The notes beneath the pieces are model-generated. The model was not told where the DNA came from and did no database searches. It worked only from the letters and a program-made list of their open reading frames with translations. Shown in pieces: positions 16,414 through 28,872 of a stretch of DNA of 64,000 bases. Each line of letters opens with the position of its first letter. Position 1 is the stretch's first letter. The position numbers and the translations under genes were made by a program. Source of the DNA: Akkermansia sp. (GTDB lineage Bacteria > Verrucomicrobiota > Verrucomicrobiia > Verrucomicrobiales > Akkermansiaceae); contig JAFSEZ010000042.1 in the NCBI GenBank assembly GCA_017435505.1, forward strand, positions 62,001 through 126,000, given 5' to 3'.

Positions 16414-17391
16414 ATGCACATTACAGTACCCCTGCTCATCAACCCCAAGGCCGGTAGTCTCTTTCGCTCCGGGCTCAAGGGATGGCTGGATGCCAACCGC
16501 GCGTCTTTCACCATCATCCCCACGAAAAGCGCGGAGGATTTGACCGCCAAGGCTCGTGAATTGGCAGAGGCGGGGGAACCTGTGGTGGCAGCTGCCGGTG
16601 GCGATGGCACCCTGATGTGCGCGGCTCGCGGACTCATCGGCACCAAATCAGCTCTGGGCATTTTGCCCTGCGGCACCATGAATGTCTTTTCCCGCGAACT
16701 GGGTATTGGCTCCCGCCGCTTTGATGTGGCGCTGGATACCATCCAAAGCGGGGTGCGCCAGCAGGTGGATATCTTCACCGTCAACGACCAACCATTCCTG
16801 CAAATGGCCGGATTCGGGCCGGATGCCCGCATCATCAAACTCATCACCCCCGGACTGAAGAAACACATGGGAGCGGCGGCGCACATCTATACAGGGCTGC
16901 GTGTGGCCATGCAAAGCCACCCTATCATCACCATGACCCTGCCGGATGGCAAAGCTTACACCGGGACACAAATCATTTTGGGCAATGGTAAGCGCTACGG
17001 CGGGGAGGCGCATCTCTTTGCAGAGGCCCGCTATGACGATGGGTTGCTCAACGCCGCAGTCATCCACCAAGAAAGCATGCCCATTCTCTTCGAGATACTG
17101 GGCTGTATGCTGCAACGCGGTGCCACCCGCCGCAACACGAGCGAGTTCACCCGCCTGTGTACTTTCTCTGAATGCGATATCACAGCAGATGGCAAGCTGG
17201 ATTACCAGCTGGATGGTGATTATGCCGGTACTCTCCTGCCCGGTGAGACGCTCCGCATCCGCAAGCTGCCACACACCTTGCGCGTGTGTATCCCCCGCAA
17301 CTTTGTACCCAATACCCCCATGGAAAAATTCATGGCGCACCCCATGGTCGAAGCTTGGAGAGCCCATATTCGCCAAGCTCAGGAATTCTAA
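16414..17391 (+). CDS. Diacylglycerol kinase / YegS-like lipid kinase
   Basis: The 325-aa protein has the DAGK catalytic domain: nucleotide-binding VPLLINPKAGS at the N-terminus, AAAGGDGTLM (GGDGT at residues 62-66) and LGILPCGTMNVFSREL. The C-terminal half is the beta-sandwich typical of this family (YGGEAHLFAEARYDDGLL). Family members phosphorylate diacylglycerol, sphingoid bases or similar lipids with ATP. Linkage to cdsA suggests that it returns diacylglycerol to phosphatidic acid for CdsA, but the lipid substrate is not proven by sequence. Confidence 0.88.
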   Translation: MHITVPLLINPKAGSLFRSGLKGWLDANRASFTIIPTKSAEDLTAKARELAEAGEPVVAAAGGDGTLMCAARGLIGTKSALGILPCGTMNVFSRELGIGSRRFDVALDTIQSGVRQQVDIFTVNDQPFLQMAGFGPDARIIKLITPGLKKHMGAAAHIYTGLRVAMQSHPIITMTLPDGKAYTGTQIILGNGKRYGGEAHLFAEARYDDGLLNAAVIHQESMPILFEILGCMLQRGATRRNTSEFTRLCTFSECDITADGKLDYQLDGDYAGTLLPGETLRIRKLPHTLRVCIPRNFVPNTPMEKFMAHPMVEAWRAHIRQAQEF

Positions 17392-17482
17392 TTAACACTA
17401 TCCCGTTTCTTATAACGGACTTCACCTCCCTGCCCTCAGCAAGCTTATCAGCGCCTATATTCTTTGATTGAGGTTCAGCTAA

Positions 17483-17542
17483 ACACCATCTAAAAAAGAG
17501 AGGCAGGTACCAACATACCTGCCTCTCTTTTTTAGATGGTGT
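17483..17542. terminator. Very long perfect bidirectional terminator hairpin
   Basis: A 27-bp perfect inverted repeat (17483-17509 and 17516-17542) with a 6-nt loop lies between the lipid kinase (+) and ndk (-). Each arm contains a six-base A or T run next to a GC-rich core (GAGAGGCAGGTA), so it can stop transcription from both sides. Its length is unusual for a simple terminator. Confidence 0.8.
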
Positions 17543-17555
17543 GAGGGGGGGGGAA

Positions 17556-18005
17556 TTAATCCACGTTGTCGAAGATTTCTTCGGGCTTGAAGAAGCGCTT
17601 GATTTCCACCTCGGCGCTTTCGGGAGAATCGGAGGCGTGGCAGATATTGAGCATGCTGTTGGTGCCGTAATCGCCACGGATGGTGCCCTTATCAGCCTTC
17701 ATGGAGTTGGTGGGTCCAAGGATGGTGCGCACGCGGGTGATAACACCGGGGCCTGAAAGCACGAGCGCCACCACGGGACTGGTCTGCATAAATGCGGACA
17801 GCTTGGGGAAAAGAGGCTCGCCATCTATCACCAAATCAATGATGTGGCCGTAGTGCTCGCGCAACACGGCATCGTTGAGTTGCATCATCTTCATGGCACG
17901 CAGGCGGAAGCCCTCGCCCAGAAGGCGCTGCAAAATCACACCGGAAAGATTCTTGCGCACGCAGTCCGGCTTGAAAAGAATGAGTGTTTTTTCGTCTCGG
18001 TTCAT
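17556..18005 (-). CDS. ndk: Nucleoside diphosphate kinase
   Basis: It transfers the gamma-phosphate between NTPs and NDPs through a phosphohistidine. The 149-aa length is normal. The active-site histidine is His123 in NICHASDSPESAEVEI, close to the family signature NxxHGSDS (Gly replaced by Ala). ATP-pocket blocks TLILFKPDCVRK and GPTNSMKADKGTIRGDYG are intact. It lies 63 nt downstream of leuB on the same strand and may be partly co-transcribed with it; a short GCCCTTACGGGC hairpin lies between them. Confidence 0.95.
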   Translation of the reverse strand: MNRDEKTLILFKPDCVRKNLSGVILQRLLGEGFRLRAMKMMQLNDAVLREHYGHIIDLVIDGEPLFPKLSAFMQTSPVVALVLSGPGVITRVRTILGPTNSMKADKGTIRGDYGTNSMLNICHASDSPESAEVEIKRFFKPEEIFDNVD

Positions 18006-18068
18006 AAGTTTTTGTAGAATGTGTTGGGGGTATACATACGCCCTTACGGGCTATCTGTCAAGCAGAAA

Positions 18069-21412
<3,344 letters not shown>

Positions 21413-21419
<7 letters not shown>

Positions 21420-22063
21420 TAGCACCTTCCATGCTCGCTTGTGATTTCCGCCGCATCGGAGAAGAAGCTAACCGAGCCCTGCAAGCCGGGGCTGATTGGC
21501 TGCATCTGGATGTGATGGATGGCTCCTTTGTGGATAACATCTCTTTTGGCCCGGATATCTGCGCGGCCATTCGCCACAGCGTGCCCGATGGTGCATTCCT
21601 GGATGCACACCTCATGATTGATGCGCCGGATCACTACCTGCCCCGCTTTGTGAAAGCCGGCATGAATATGATTACGATTCATGTGGAACGCGAAGGGCAC
21701 GTGGATTTGCATGCTACATTGGCAGCTATCCGCTCTGCCGGTATCCAATGCGGCTTGGCAGTCAACCCTGCCACCCCCGTGGAAAAAGTACTGCCCTATC
21801 TGGCAGAGGTGGATATGATACTGGTAATGAGTGTGGTGCCGGGATTCGGCGGGCAAAGTTTCATGAGTGAGGTGCTGGACAAAGTTCGCCGCCTGCGAGA
21901 TGAACGTGAAGCCGCCGGGCTGAGCTTCATCATCCAAATGGATGGCGGCATAGGTGCTACCCAAGCCCCGCTGTGCCGGGATGCCGGAGCAGATTGCTTG
22001 GTGGCAGGCTCCTCTACGTTCAAAGCACCGGATATGGCCGAAGCCATCCGCAGCATGAAGTAA
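21413..22063 (+). CDS. rpe: Ribulose-phosphate 3-epimerase
   Basis: It interconverts ribulose 5-phosphate and xylulose 5-phosphate. From the ATG at 21413 (MLIAPSMLACDF) it is 216 aa, the normal length; a GTG at 21398 would add five residues. Signature blocks are LHLDVMDGSFVDNISFG, DAHLMIDAP, VMSVVPGFGGQSF and IQMDGGIG, holding the metal-binding His/Asp residues. Its stop codon overlaps the ATG of the next gene (TAATG), so the two are translationally coupled. Confidence 0.95.
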
Positions 22064-22833
22064 TGGCCATGGACGATGGCTCTAAAACATTCCTGAACGT
22101 GGTGCTCAGCGTGCTGGCTCCCGTCATCATTCTGGACACATGCTCCACCGAAGGTCCGAAACTGTGGGAGGTAGGCACCACTTGGGCCATGGTCATTGCC
22201 TTGGCGCTACCTATTGGTTGCGGCGTTTATTCTCTTATTGACAAAGGGAAGGTAGAGATTTTAACGTTATTTGGCTTGCTTGGCACCATCCTGACAGGCG
22301 TTGTCACCATCTATGCCAACACGGGGAGCGACACCGCCATTCGGCCGGATGCCCCTTGGTGGTACGCAGCCAAAGAGGCACTCATCGCTTTGTTGCTGGC
22401 CGGGGCTATGCTGGTCAAATCGCGCGGCAAAGCCTCAATGTTGCGCGTCTTTATCTACACTGACTCTGTCTTTGATGTAGCCGGCATTGAGCGCGACATT
22501 GCCAATCAGGGAAAAGAGCAAGCGTACGATGCACTCCTGCAACGCATCAACCGCATCATGGCTGCATCTTTTCTCTTCTCTGCCGTGGCAAACTTCCTGC
22601 TCGCATTGCATTTTCTCCTGCCGGTGCTGGATAAACCAGCTGCCGAGCAAGCATTGGAATACAATTATGCGGTGAGCAGCATGACGTGGTGGGGCTACCT
22701 GACGATTGCCATCCCCCTGCTCATTACCATGGCGTGCATCATCCGCTATCTTTTCCGCTCGCTACAACAACTCACCGGGCGCAGCTCCGATTGCATTTTT
22801 GCACCCGGTGTATCCCGTGCCGGTAAAAAGTAA
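22063..22833 (+). CDS. VC0807-type integral membrane protein
   Basis: The 256-aa protein begins at the ATG that shares a base with the rpe stop. Hydrophobic segments lie at about 10-27, 38-55, 64-80, 102-118, 165-190 and 215-240. The pattern of an N-terminal NVVLSVLAPVIILD, then LPIGCGVYSLIDKGKVEILT, matches the VC0807 family, whose members are distantly related to intracellular septation protein A and have no proven role. A short cytoplasmic helical insert (DIANQGKEQAYDALLQRINR) is visible. Convergent with ugd. Confidence 0.7.
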   Translation: MAMDDGSKTFLNVVLSVLAPVIILDTCSTEGPKLWEVGTTWAMVIALALPIGCGVYSLIDKGKVEILTLFGLLGTILTGVVTIYANTGSDTAIRPDAPWWYAAKEALIALLLAGAMLVKSRGKASMLRVFIYTDSVFDVAGIERDIANQGKEQAYDALLQRINRIMAASFLFSAVANFLLALHFLLPVLDKPAAEQALEYNYAVSSMTWWGYLTIAIPLLITMACIIRYLFRSLQQLTGRSSDCIFAPGVSRAGKK

Positions 22834-22847
22834 CGCGCTCCGGCACC

Positions 22848-24173
22848 TCAGCGTTCCGGATAAAGGGTCCTGCGGCCAACGGAATGATACTCAAACCCGG
22901 CATGCACGGCATTTTCCCCGTGCAGGATATTGCGGCCATCAAAAATGATTGGCAGCTTCATCAGCTCTCGCACCTTCACCAAATTGGCTGTAGCGAACTG
23001 CCTCCATTCGGTGGCAACGACGAGGACCTCTGCCCCGCGCACGCACTCATACATGTCATCGCAGATTGTCACCTTCACGCCATCCAATGCCTTAGTTCCC
23101 GTCTCGGCAGCCTTGGGGTCGTATGCAGTAACGATAGCGCCCTCCTCCACCAATCGGCGTATAAGCTTGATAGCAACGGACTCGCGCACATCATCCGTAT
23201 TCTGTTTGAAAGCCAGCCCCCACACAGCTATGTGCTTATTGCGCAACACCCACATTTTTTCGCGAATGCGCTCCAAAAAACGCTCCATCTGGCGGGCATT
23301 GATGCTCTCCACCTCCTTCAGCAAATGCATTGGCGCACCCAGCTGGTCTGCAATATTAATGAAACCTTTTACATCCTTGGGAAAACAAGAGCCACCATAC
23401 CCCAAACCGGCGTTGAGGAAATGGCGGGAAATACGTTTATCCATCCCGATTCCCTGAGCCACCAGCTCCACATCTGCCCCGGCGTTTTCGCACACAGCCG
23501 CCACCGCATTGATATAGGAAATCTTAAGAGCCAAGAATGAATTGGCTGCATGTTTGATGAGCTCCGCAGATGATAAATCCACCTCCACAATAGGAGCACT
23601 GAAAGGCTGGTACACGCGCTTCATCATATCCATGGCGCGCTGTGAATTAGCCCCAATGACAATGCGATCCGGGTTCATCAAATCTTTCACCGCACTACCC
23701 TCGCGCAGGAACTCAGGGTTGGATACCACATCCACCTCCACATCGCATGAAGCATAGCGGCGAATCACCTCCGAGACCTTGCTACCGGTGCTGACGGGTA
23801 CGGTGGATTTGTCCACAATGATGCGGTAGCCATGCTCCGGGCGCAAGGCATCTGCTATCTCGTGCGATACCGCCTCTATGTAGGAAAGATCCACAGAACC
23901 ATCTGCGTGTGGCGGCGTGGGAACAGCAATGAAGATAATGTCGCATTCATGCACAGCCGCCGGCAAATCCGTTGTAAAGGAAAGCTTACCGGCAGACACG
24001 TTGGACAAAATCATATCCTCCAATTCCGGCTCATAAATAGGCATGCGACCGGATTTGAGCATTTCCACTTTCTCCCGGTCGTTGTCCACACAAATAACAC
24101 TATGGCCAACCTCTGCAAAACATGTGCCGGTTGTCAAGCCCACATACCCCGTTCCGATAATCGCCAGATTCAT
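22848..24173 (-). CDS. ugd: UDP-glucose 6-dehydrogenase family protein
   Basis: It should oxidise UDP-glucose to UDP-glucuronate with two NAD+, providing an acidic sugar nucleotide for envelope glycans. Starting at 24173 (MNLAIIGTGYVGLTTGTCFA) it is 441 aa. The Rossmann motif GTGYVG, the catalytic Cys263 in GYGGSCFPKDVKGF, and the C-terminal VWGLAFKQNTDDVRES are all present. A UDP-N-acetyl-sugar or GDP-mannose dehydrogenase role cannot be fully excluded, but the block pattern is that of Ugd. Divergent from fucP. Confidence 0.92.
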   Translation of the reverse strand: MNLAIIGTGYVGLTTGTCFAEVGHSVICVDNDREKVEMLKSGRMPIYEPELEDMILSNVSAGKLSFTTDLPAAVHECDIIFIAVPTPPHADGSVDLSYIEAVSHEIADALRPEHGYRIIVDKSTVPVSTGSKVSEVIRRYASCDVEVDVVSNPEFLREGSAVKDLMNPDRIVIGANSQRAMDMMKRVYQPFSAPIVEVDLSSAELIKHAANSFLALKISYINAVAAVCENAGADVELVAQGIGMDKRISRHFLNAGLGYGGSCFPKDVKGFINIADQLGAPMHLLKEVESINARQMERFLERIREKMWVLRNKHIAVWGLAFKQNTDDVRESVAIKLIRRLVEEGAIVTAYDPKAAETGTKALDGVKVTICDDMYECVRGAEVLVVATEWRQFATANLVKVRELMKLPIIFDGRNILHGENAVHAGFEYHSVGRRTLYPER

Positions 24174-24195
24174 AAGCCAAATGAATACGCAGGGC

Positions 24196-24223
24196 ATTAT
24201 ATACCACTATCACCACATTGCAA
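24196..24223 (-). promoter_or_regulatory. Promoter of ugd
   Basis: Minus-strand TTGCAA, 16-nt spacer, TATAAT, 22 nt before the ugd start. Confidence 0.6.
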
Positions 24224-24263
24224 GCTTTTTGAATTTCCGGGGGAACAAGCATCAATTTCTACC

Positions 24264-24291
24264 TTGACACGGCAGAACAGGCTGCTATACT
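24264..24291 (+). promoter_or_regulatory. Promoter of the fucose operon
   Basis: TTGACA, 16-nt spacer, TATACT, ending 10 nt before the first fucP ATG at 24302. No operator-like palindrome is obvious around it. Confidence 0.7.
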
Positions 24292-24301
24292 CAACTATGA
24301 T

Positions 24302-25873
24302 ATGAGTAGTATGAACACGAAAGATCTCACTCCCGTTGTTCCGCGCCGTTTCCGTTCCATCTTCTTCATGTTGGTGAGCTGCTTTGCCTTGTGGGGCCTG
24401 CTCAACAACATGACGGATAATCTGGTGCCGGCTTTCCAACAAATCTTCACCATTCCCCAAGAAAAAGCAGGCCTGATACAGGTAGCATTTTACGGAGCCT
24501 ACGCTGTATTAGCCATTTTCGCCTCCATATTAATTGAAGAGTTTTCCTACCGCGTGGGGGTATTGATAGGTTTGGGTATTTACATTATCGGCGCTCTTTG
24601 CTACATACCTGCCTGTTCGACACAAAGCTTTGAACTTTACTTCATTGCCATTTTCGTAGTAGCAAGTGGCTGCTCTCTTTTGGAAACAACCTGCAACCCA
24701 TACGTTCTCTCCCTCGGGCCGCAAAGCACCGGGGTGCGGCGTCTCAACTTCGCACAGGCGTTCAATCCGGTTGGCTCCATGATGGGTATCGTGCTGGCTC
24801 AACAGCTTATCCTCAGCAACCTGCATCCTGCCACGGCAGAAGAACGCAAAGCTATGTCTACCGAAGAACTGCAGAAAATTGTTGATTCTGAGCTCTTCTG
24901 GGTATGTGCCCCGTATGTAGGGCTTTGCGCTATTGCCTTCCTGATTTGGCTGTTCTTCTTGCGCACAAAAATGGAAGAACAACCTTATGATAAAAAAGAA
25001 GCGCCCGAATCCACCCCGGCAGAGGGCAAAGGAAGCAATGGTGGCATCCGCGTAGCCGTGGCCGCCTTATTTGCCGTAGGCCCGCTCACTGTTCTTTATT
25101 TCATCTTCCCCGACATGGACAAAGTACACTGGATACTCTATGGCATGCTTGGGCCCATTGCATATCTTCTTGTGACGAAGTCATACCGTGATATGCTCAT
25201 CAAACTTATCTCCTTCCCGCGTTATTGGATGGGTGTTGTGGCACAATTCTTCTATGTCGGCGTGCAAATTGCCGCATGGACCTGGCTCAACTGCTACTGC
25301 CAAAAAGAATTGGGAGTAACCAAAGCAGAGGGTGCAATTTACTACACCATCTCCATCATCCTCTTCATTGGATGCCGCTGGCTTGCCACTTATTACATGA
25401 AGAAGTTCAACCCGGCCAACATGATGAGCCTGTTTGCAGTAGGAGCCATTGCATGCTGCGCCGGTGTGATGTACCTGCCCTCCGTCGTGCTGTTCGAGGT
25501 AGGCGGGCTGCCGTTCACCCCCAATGTGCTGTGCTTGGTAGCCATGTCCGGCTGCATGAGTCTCATGTTCCCCACCATTTACGGCATTGCCTTGGGTGGC
25601 TTGGATAACAAGGTTGTAAAGCTGGGTGCCGCCGGTCTCATCATGGCTATTCTGGGTGGTGCCATCATCACCCCCTGGATGTCGGAAATCATAGGCAGCA
25701 CCGATTCCTGCTGGCTGGCTCTCACCGGCGCATTCGACACCACATGGGACAGCAATCTGATGACATCCTCGCAGGCTGTGCGTGCAGCGTTCATCGTGCC
25801 CGCCATTTGCTTCAGCGTAGTGCTGGTATATGGCCTCATTTTCCGCAAACCCATCACACCTTCCGAACAATAA
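24302..25873 (+). CDS. fucP: L-fucose:H+ symporter (MFS)
   Basis: This inner-membrane transporter imports L-fucose with protons. The 523-aa protein has twelve hydrophobic segments and FucP-type blocks: FFMLVSCFALWGLLNNMTDN in helix 1, ETTCNPYVLSLGPQ, RRLNFAQAFNPVGSMMG, and GCMSLMFPTIYGIALGGL. A long charged loop between helices 6 and 7 (EEQPYDKKEAPESTPAEGKG) and an insertion before helix 7 make it longer than E. coli FucP (438 aa). It is 26 nt upstream of fucI in the same operon. An alternative start is the ATG at 24311. Confidence 0.92.
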   Translation: MSSMNTKDLTPVVPRRFRSIFFMLVSCFALWGLLNNMTDNLVPAFQQIFTIPQEKAGLIQVAFYGAYAVLAIFASILIEEFSYRVGVLIGLGIYIIGALCYIPACSTQSFELYFIAIFVVASGCSLLETTCNPYVLSLGPQSTGVRRLNFAQAFNPVGSMMGIVLAQQLILSNLHPATAEERKAMSTEELQKIVDSELFWVCAPYVGLCAIAFLIWLFFLRTKMEEQPYDKKEAPESTPAEGKGSNGGIRVAVAALFAVGPLTVLYFIFPDMDKVHWILYGMLGPIAYLLVTKSYRDMLIKLISFPRYWMGVVAQFFYVGVQIAAWTWLNCYCQKELGVTKAEGAIYYTISIILFIGCRWLATYYMKKFNPANMMSLFAVGAIACCAGVMYLPSVVLFEVGGLPFTPNVLCLVAMSGCMSLMFPTIYGIALGGLDNKVVKLGAAGLIMAILGGAIITPWMSEIIGSTDSCWLALTGAFDTTWDSNLMTSSQAVRAAFIVPAICFSVVLVYGLIFRKPITPSEQ

Positions 25874-25899
25874 CCTATTTAACCTAAACCAAACGTATT

Positions 25900-27681
25900 A
25901 TGAAGTACGATACATTACCCACCATCGGTATCCGTCCCACGATTGACGGCCGCCGCCTCGGCGTCCGCGAATCCTTGGAGGATCAGACCATGAACATGGC
26001 CAAAGCCGCGGCTGCCCTCATTGAGGCCAACGTGACCCACGCCAACGGCCAGCCCGTGAAGTGTATCATTGCCGACACAACCATCGGCGGCCCGGCAGAA
26101 GCAGCCGCATGCAACCAGAAGTTTGCTGAGAACAATGTAGGCTGCTCCCTCATTGTGACTCCCTGCTGGTGCTACATTACCGAAACATTTGAAACAGACG
26201 CCACCACGCCCAAAGCTATCTGGGGCTTCAATGGCACGGAGCGCCCCGGCGCCGTGTATCTGGCCGCAGCCCTTGCCGGCTACGCTCAAAAGGGCGTACC
26301 CGCATTCTCCATCTACGGGCATGATGTACAAGATGCAGATGACACCAGCATCCCCGAAGACGTGGCAGAAAAGATTCTGCGCTTTGCCCGCGCCGGTCTC
26401 ACCGTAGCCACCCTGCGTGGTAAGGGCTACCTCTCCATTGGCGGTTGCTCCATGGGTATTGCAGGTTCCATTCTCGACCATTCTTTCTGGGAAGCCTACC
26501 TCGGCATGCGCGTACAACCCGTAGACATGACGGAGGTACGCCGCCGCATGGAGCTTGGCATCTACGACAAAGCTGAGTTTGACTTGGCCATGGAATGGGC
26601 CAAAAAGTATGTAAAGATTGGTCCGGATCGCAACCGCCCCGACCTGGTTCTCTCCCCTGAGGAAAAAGAACGCACCCTGCGCGAGAGCATCCTCATGACC
26701 ATCATCTTCCGCGACATGATGCACGGCAACCCCTACCTCAAGACCATCGACCGCGAGGAAGAGGGGCTGGGCTTCAACGCCATCTGCGGTGGCTTCCAAG
26801 GCCAGCGCCACTGGACGGATTTTTACCCCAACGGAGACATGGCAGAATCCATCCTCAACAGCACGTTTGACTGGAACGGCCCCCGCGAGGCCATCCCCTT
26901 TGCCACGGAAAACGATGCCATGAACGGCGTGTGCATGCTCCTGCTGCACCAGCTCACCGGCCGTGCCGCCTGCTTCTCCGACATCCGCACCTATTGGAGC
27001 CCCGCCGCCGTGAAGCGCGTAACCGGCTACACCATGGAAGGTCTGGCCAAGGACGGCATCATGCACCTCATCAACTCCGGCTCAACCGCGCTGGACGGCA
27101 ACATGCAGTCCAAGGCAGAAGATGGTACCCCCATCATGAAGAAGACAGGCGAAACCACCCAAGCCGACATCGAAGCCATGATGGCTGCCTCCGAGTGGTG
27201 CCCCGCTAACCGCGAATACTTCCGCGGCGGCGGCTACTCCCTGCACTTCGTTTCCAAGGGCAATGTACCCGTGACCATGATTCGCATGAACTTGGTGAAG
27301 GGTCAGGGTCCGGTGCTCACCATCGTGGAAGGTTGGACCTGCGACCTGCCCCAGGACGTGAACGACAAGCTCGACCAGCGCACAGACCCGGGTTGGCCCA
27401 CCACTTGGTTTGCCCCGCGTCTCACCGGTAAGGGAGGCTTCAAGGACGTGTACACCGTGATGGCCAACATGGGTGCCAACCATGGCGCCTGGACATACGG
27501 CCACATCGGTGCAGACATCATCACCCTGGCCTCAATGCTGCGCATCCCCGTGTATGCTCACAACGTACCTGAGGACAAGGTATACCGCCCTGCCGCATGG
27601 GATCTGTTCGGCACAGCCTGCCCCGAAAGCGCAGACTTCCGCGCCTGCGCCAACTTCGGCCCCATCTACGGCAAGTACTAA
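25900..27681 (+). CDS. fucI: L-fucose isomerase
   Basis: It converts L-fucose to L-fuculose in the cytoplasm. At 593 aa it has the family's length. Recognisable blocks include [20 protein letters not shown] at the N-terminus, [50 protein letters not shown], and the C-terminal [20 protein letters not shown]. Metal-binding Glu/Asp/His residues belong to these conserved regions. It follows fucP directly, and a hairpin with a short T run follows it, so distal genes may be transcribed at lower levels. Confidence 0.95.
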   Translation: MKYDTLPTIGIRPTIDGRRLGVRESLEDQTMNMAKAAAALIEANVTHANGQPVKCIIADTTIGGPAEAAACNQKFAENNVGCSLIVTPCWCYITETFETDATTPKAIWGFNGTERPGAVYLAAALAGYAQKGVPAFSIYGHDVQDADDTSIPEDVAEKILRFARAGLTVATLRGKGYLSIGGCSMGIAGSILDHSFWEAYLGMRVQPVDMTEVRRRMELGIYDKAEFDLAMEWAKKYVKIGPDRNRPDLVLSPEEKERTLRESILMTIIFRDMMHGNPYLKTIDREEEGLGFNAICGGFQGQRHWTDFYPNGDMAESILNSTFDWNGPREAIPFATENDAMNGVCMLLLHQLTGRAACFSDIRTYWSPAAVKRVTGYTMEGLAKDGIMHLINSGSTALDGNMQSKAEDGTPIMKKTGETTQADIEAMMAASEWCPANREYFRGGGYSLHFVSKGNVPVTMIRMNLVKGQGPVLTIVEGWTCDLPQDVNDKLDQRTDPGWPTTWFAPRLTGKGGFKDVYTVMANMGANHGAWTYGHIGADIITLASMLRIPVYAHNVPEDKVYRPAAWDLFGTACPESADFRACANFGPIYGKY

Positions 27682-27696
27682 AGCTCTGCTCAACAC

Positions 27697-27733
27697 CCGC
27701 CCTGTCGCACCGTAGCGGCAGGGCGGATTTTAC
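27697..27733 (+). terminator. Intra-operon hairpin, partial terminator after fucI
   Basis: A 12-bp stem, CCGCCCTGTCGC / GCGGCAGGGCGG (one G-U pair), with a 6-nt loop is followed by ATTTTAC, 16 nt after the fucI stop. The downstream gene is on the same strand, so it may attenuate transcription into the glycosyltransferase and fucK genes or protect the fucPI message. Confidence 0.6.
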
Positions 27734-27750
27734 TCACATCCGCTCTCGGC

Positions 27751-28866
27751 ATGAACCCCCGATACAAGAAAGTATACACCTGTACACCGGTGGCGTTTCA
27801 CGCGAATGATTGGTTTTTCATTCGCGATTCGGGACTCATATCCCGCGCGCTGCGCCGCTTGGGGGCCGAGAGCAAAGTGATCATGCCGCTGCCATACTAT
27901 GATGATGACCACCGAGAAGAACTGATACGCACAGAATACAAAAATCTGGAATCTGCGGCTTGGTGGAAATCTTTGGGAATTGATGGGCTTGTTCTCTACT
28001 CATGGGGGGCTCCGCGCTACCGAAACATTGCAAAAGCCATCCATCAGGCGGGAATTCGCTTAGTTGTTCATATGGATTCATCCGGTGATTTTGTGGGCGT
28101 TTTCCCGAAAGGCACTTCATGCCTCCGCAAACTACTCACATGGGGGTGTGTCAAGTTGCAGGATATCCTACGAGCCCGGCACCTGAGCTATGCTGATATC
28201 ATCACCATGTGTCCGGATGCCGCAAAGGCCGTCAGCCGCAAGCTTTTCTACGGACGAGATATTGTAGACAAATGCTACCCGATGCCCTGCCCGGTAAATC
28301 CCCATTTTGCGTACGACTCAAGCGGAAAAAAACCATTAATTCTCTGTATTGGGCGTTGGGATGATGAATTTCAGAAGAGGCCGTCCATGCTCATGCAAAC
28401 CCTAGAACATCTATACACCTTGGGAAGGCAAGCAGAAACTCGCATATACGGGGTCATCACTCCGGCGTTACGTTGCTGGCACACAAGCCTTCGGCCGAAA
28501 CTTCAACACCAAATCAAGCTTATAGGTGCCATTGAAAATGCGGAATTAGCCTCCGAATACTGTGCTGCGCAAATAGTACTGTGCACCTCATCTTTCGAGT
28601 CATCACACATTGTCTCAGCTGAAGCCTTGTGCTGCGGGTGTAGTATTGTCACCCCCAACCGTCCCACTCCGCTACGCGATGTATTGTGGTACACCACCAA
28701 AAATTCCGGCACCATATCAGCAGAAGACACCCCGGAATCCCTGGCAGAAGCCATTCGACACGAATTACAGCTATGGGAAAGCGGCCAACGCGACCCGCAA
28801 GCCATTGCCCATGCATGGCAACCTCACTTCCATGCCGACAAAGTTTTCAACACCATATTCTCATAA
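27751..28866 (+). CDS. GT4-like glycosyltransferase in the fucose operon (paralogue 1)
   Basis: The 371-aa protein opens with KVYTCTPVAFHANDWFFIRD and has a second Rossmann-like half with PLILCIGRWDDE and the GT-B retaining motif E-x7-E (ESSHIVSAEALCCGCSIV). This points to transfer from a nucleotide sugar; donor and acceptor are unknown. No signal peptide. It lies 69 nt after fucI, and fucK follows after 6 nt. Its closest visible relative is the gene at 30292-31386, with which it shares the start, ESK-IMPLP, LYSWG-PRY, and the E-x7-E region. Confidence 0.8.
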   Translation: MNPRYKKVYTCTPVAFHANDWFFIRDSGLISRALRRLGAESKVIMPLPYYDDDHREELIRTEYKNLESAAWWKSLGIDGLVLYSWGAPRYRNIAKAIHQAGIRLVVHMDSSGDFVGVFPKGTSCLRKLLTWGCVKLQDILRARHLSYADIITMCPDAAKAVSRKLFYGRDIVDKCYPMPCPVNPHFAYDSSGKKPLILCIGRWDDEFQKRPSMLMQTLEHLYTLGRQAETRIYGVITPALRCWHTSLRPKLQHQIKLIGAIENAELASEYCAAQIVLCTSSFESSHIVSAEALCCGCSIVTPNRPTPLRDVLWYTTKNSGTISAEDTPESLAEAIRHELQLWESGQRDPQAIAHAWQPHFHADKVFNTIFS

Positions 28867-28872
28867 ACCACC

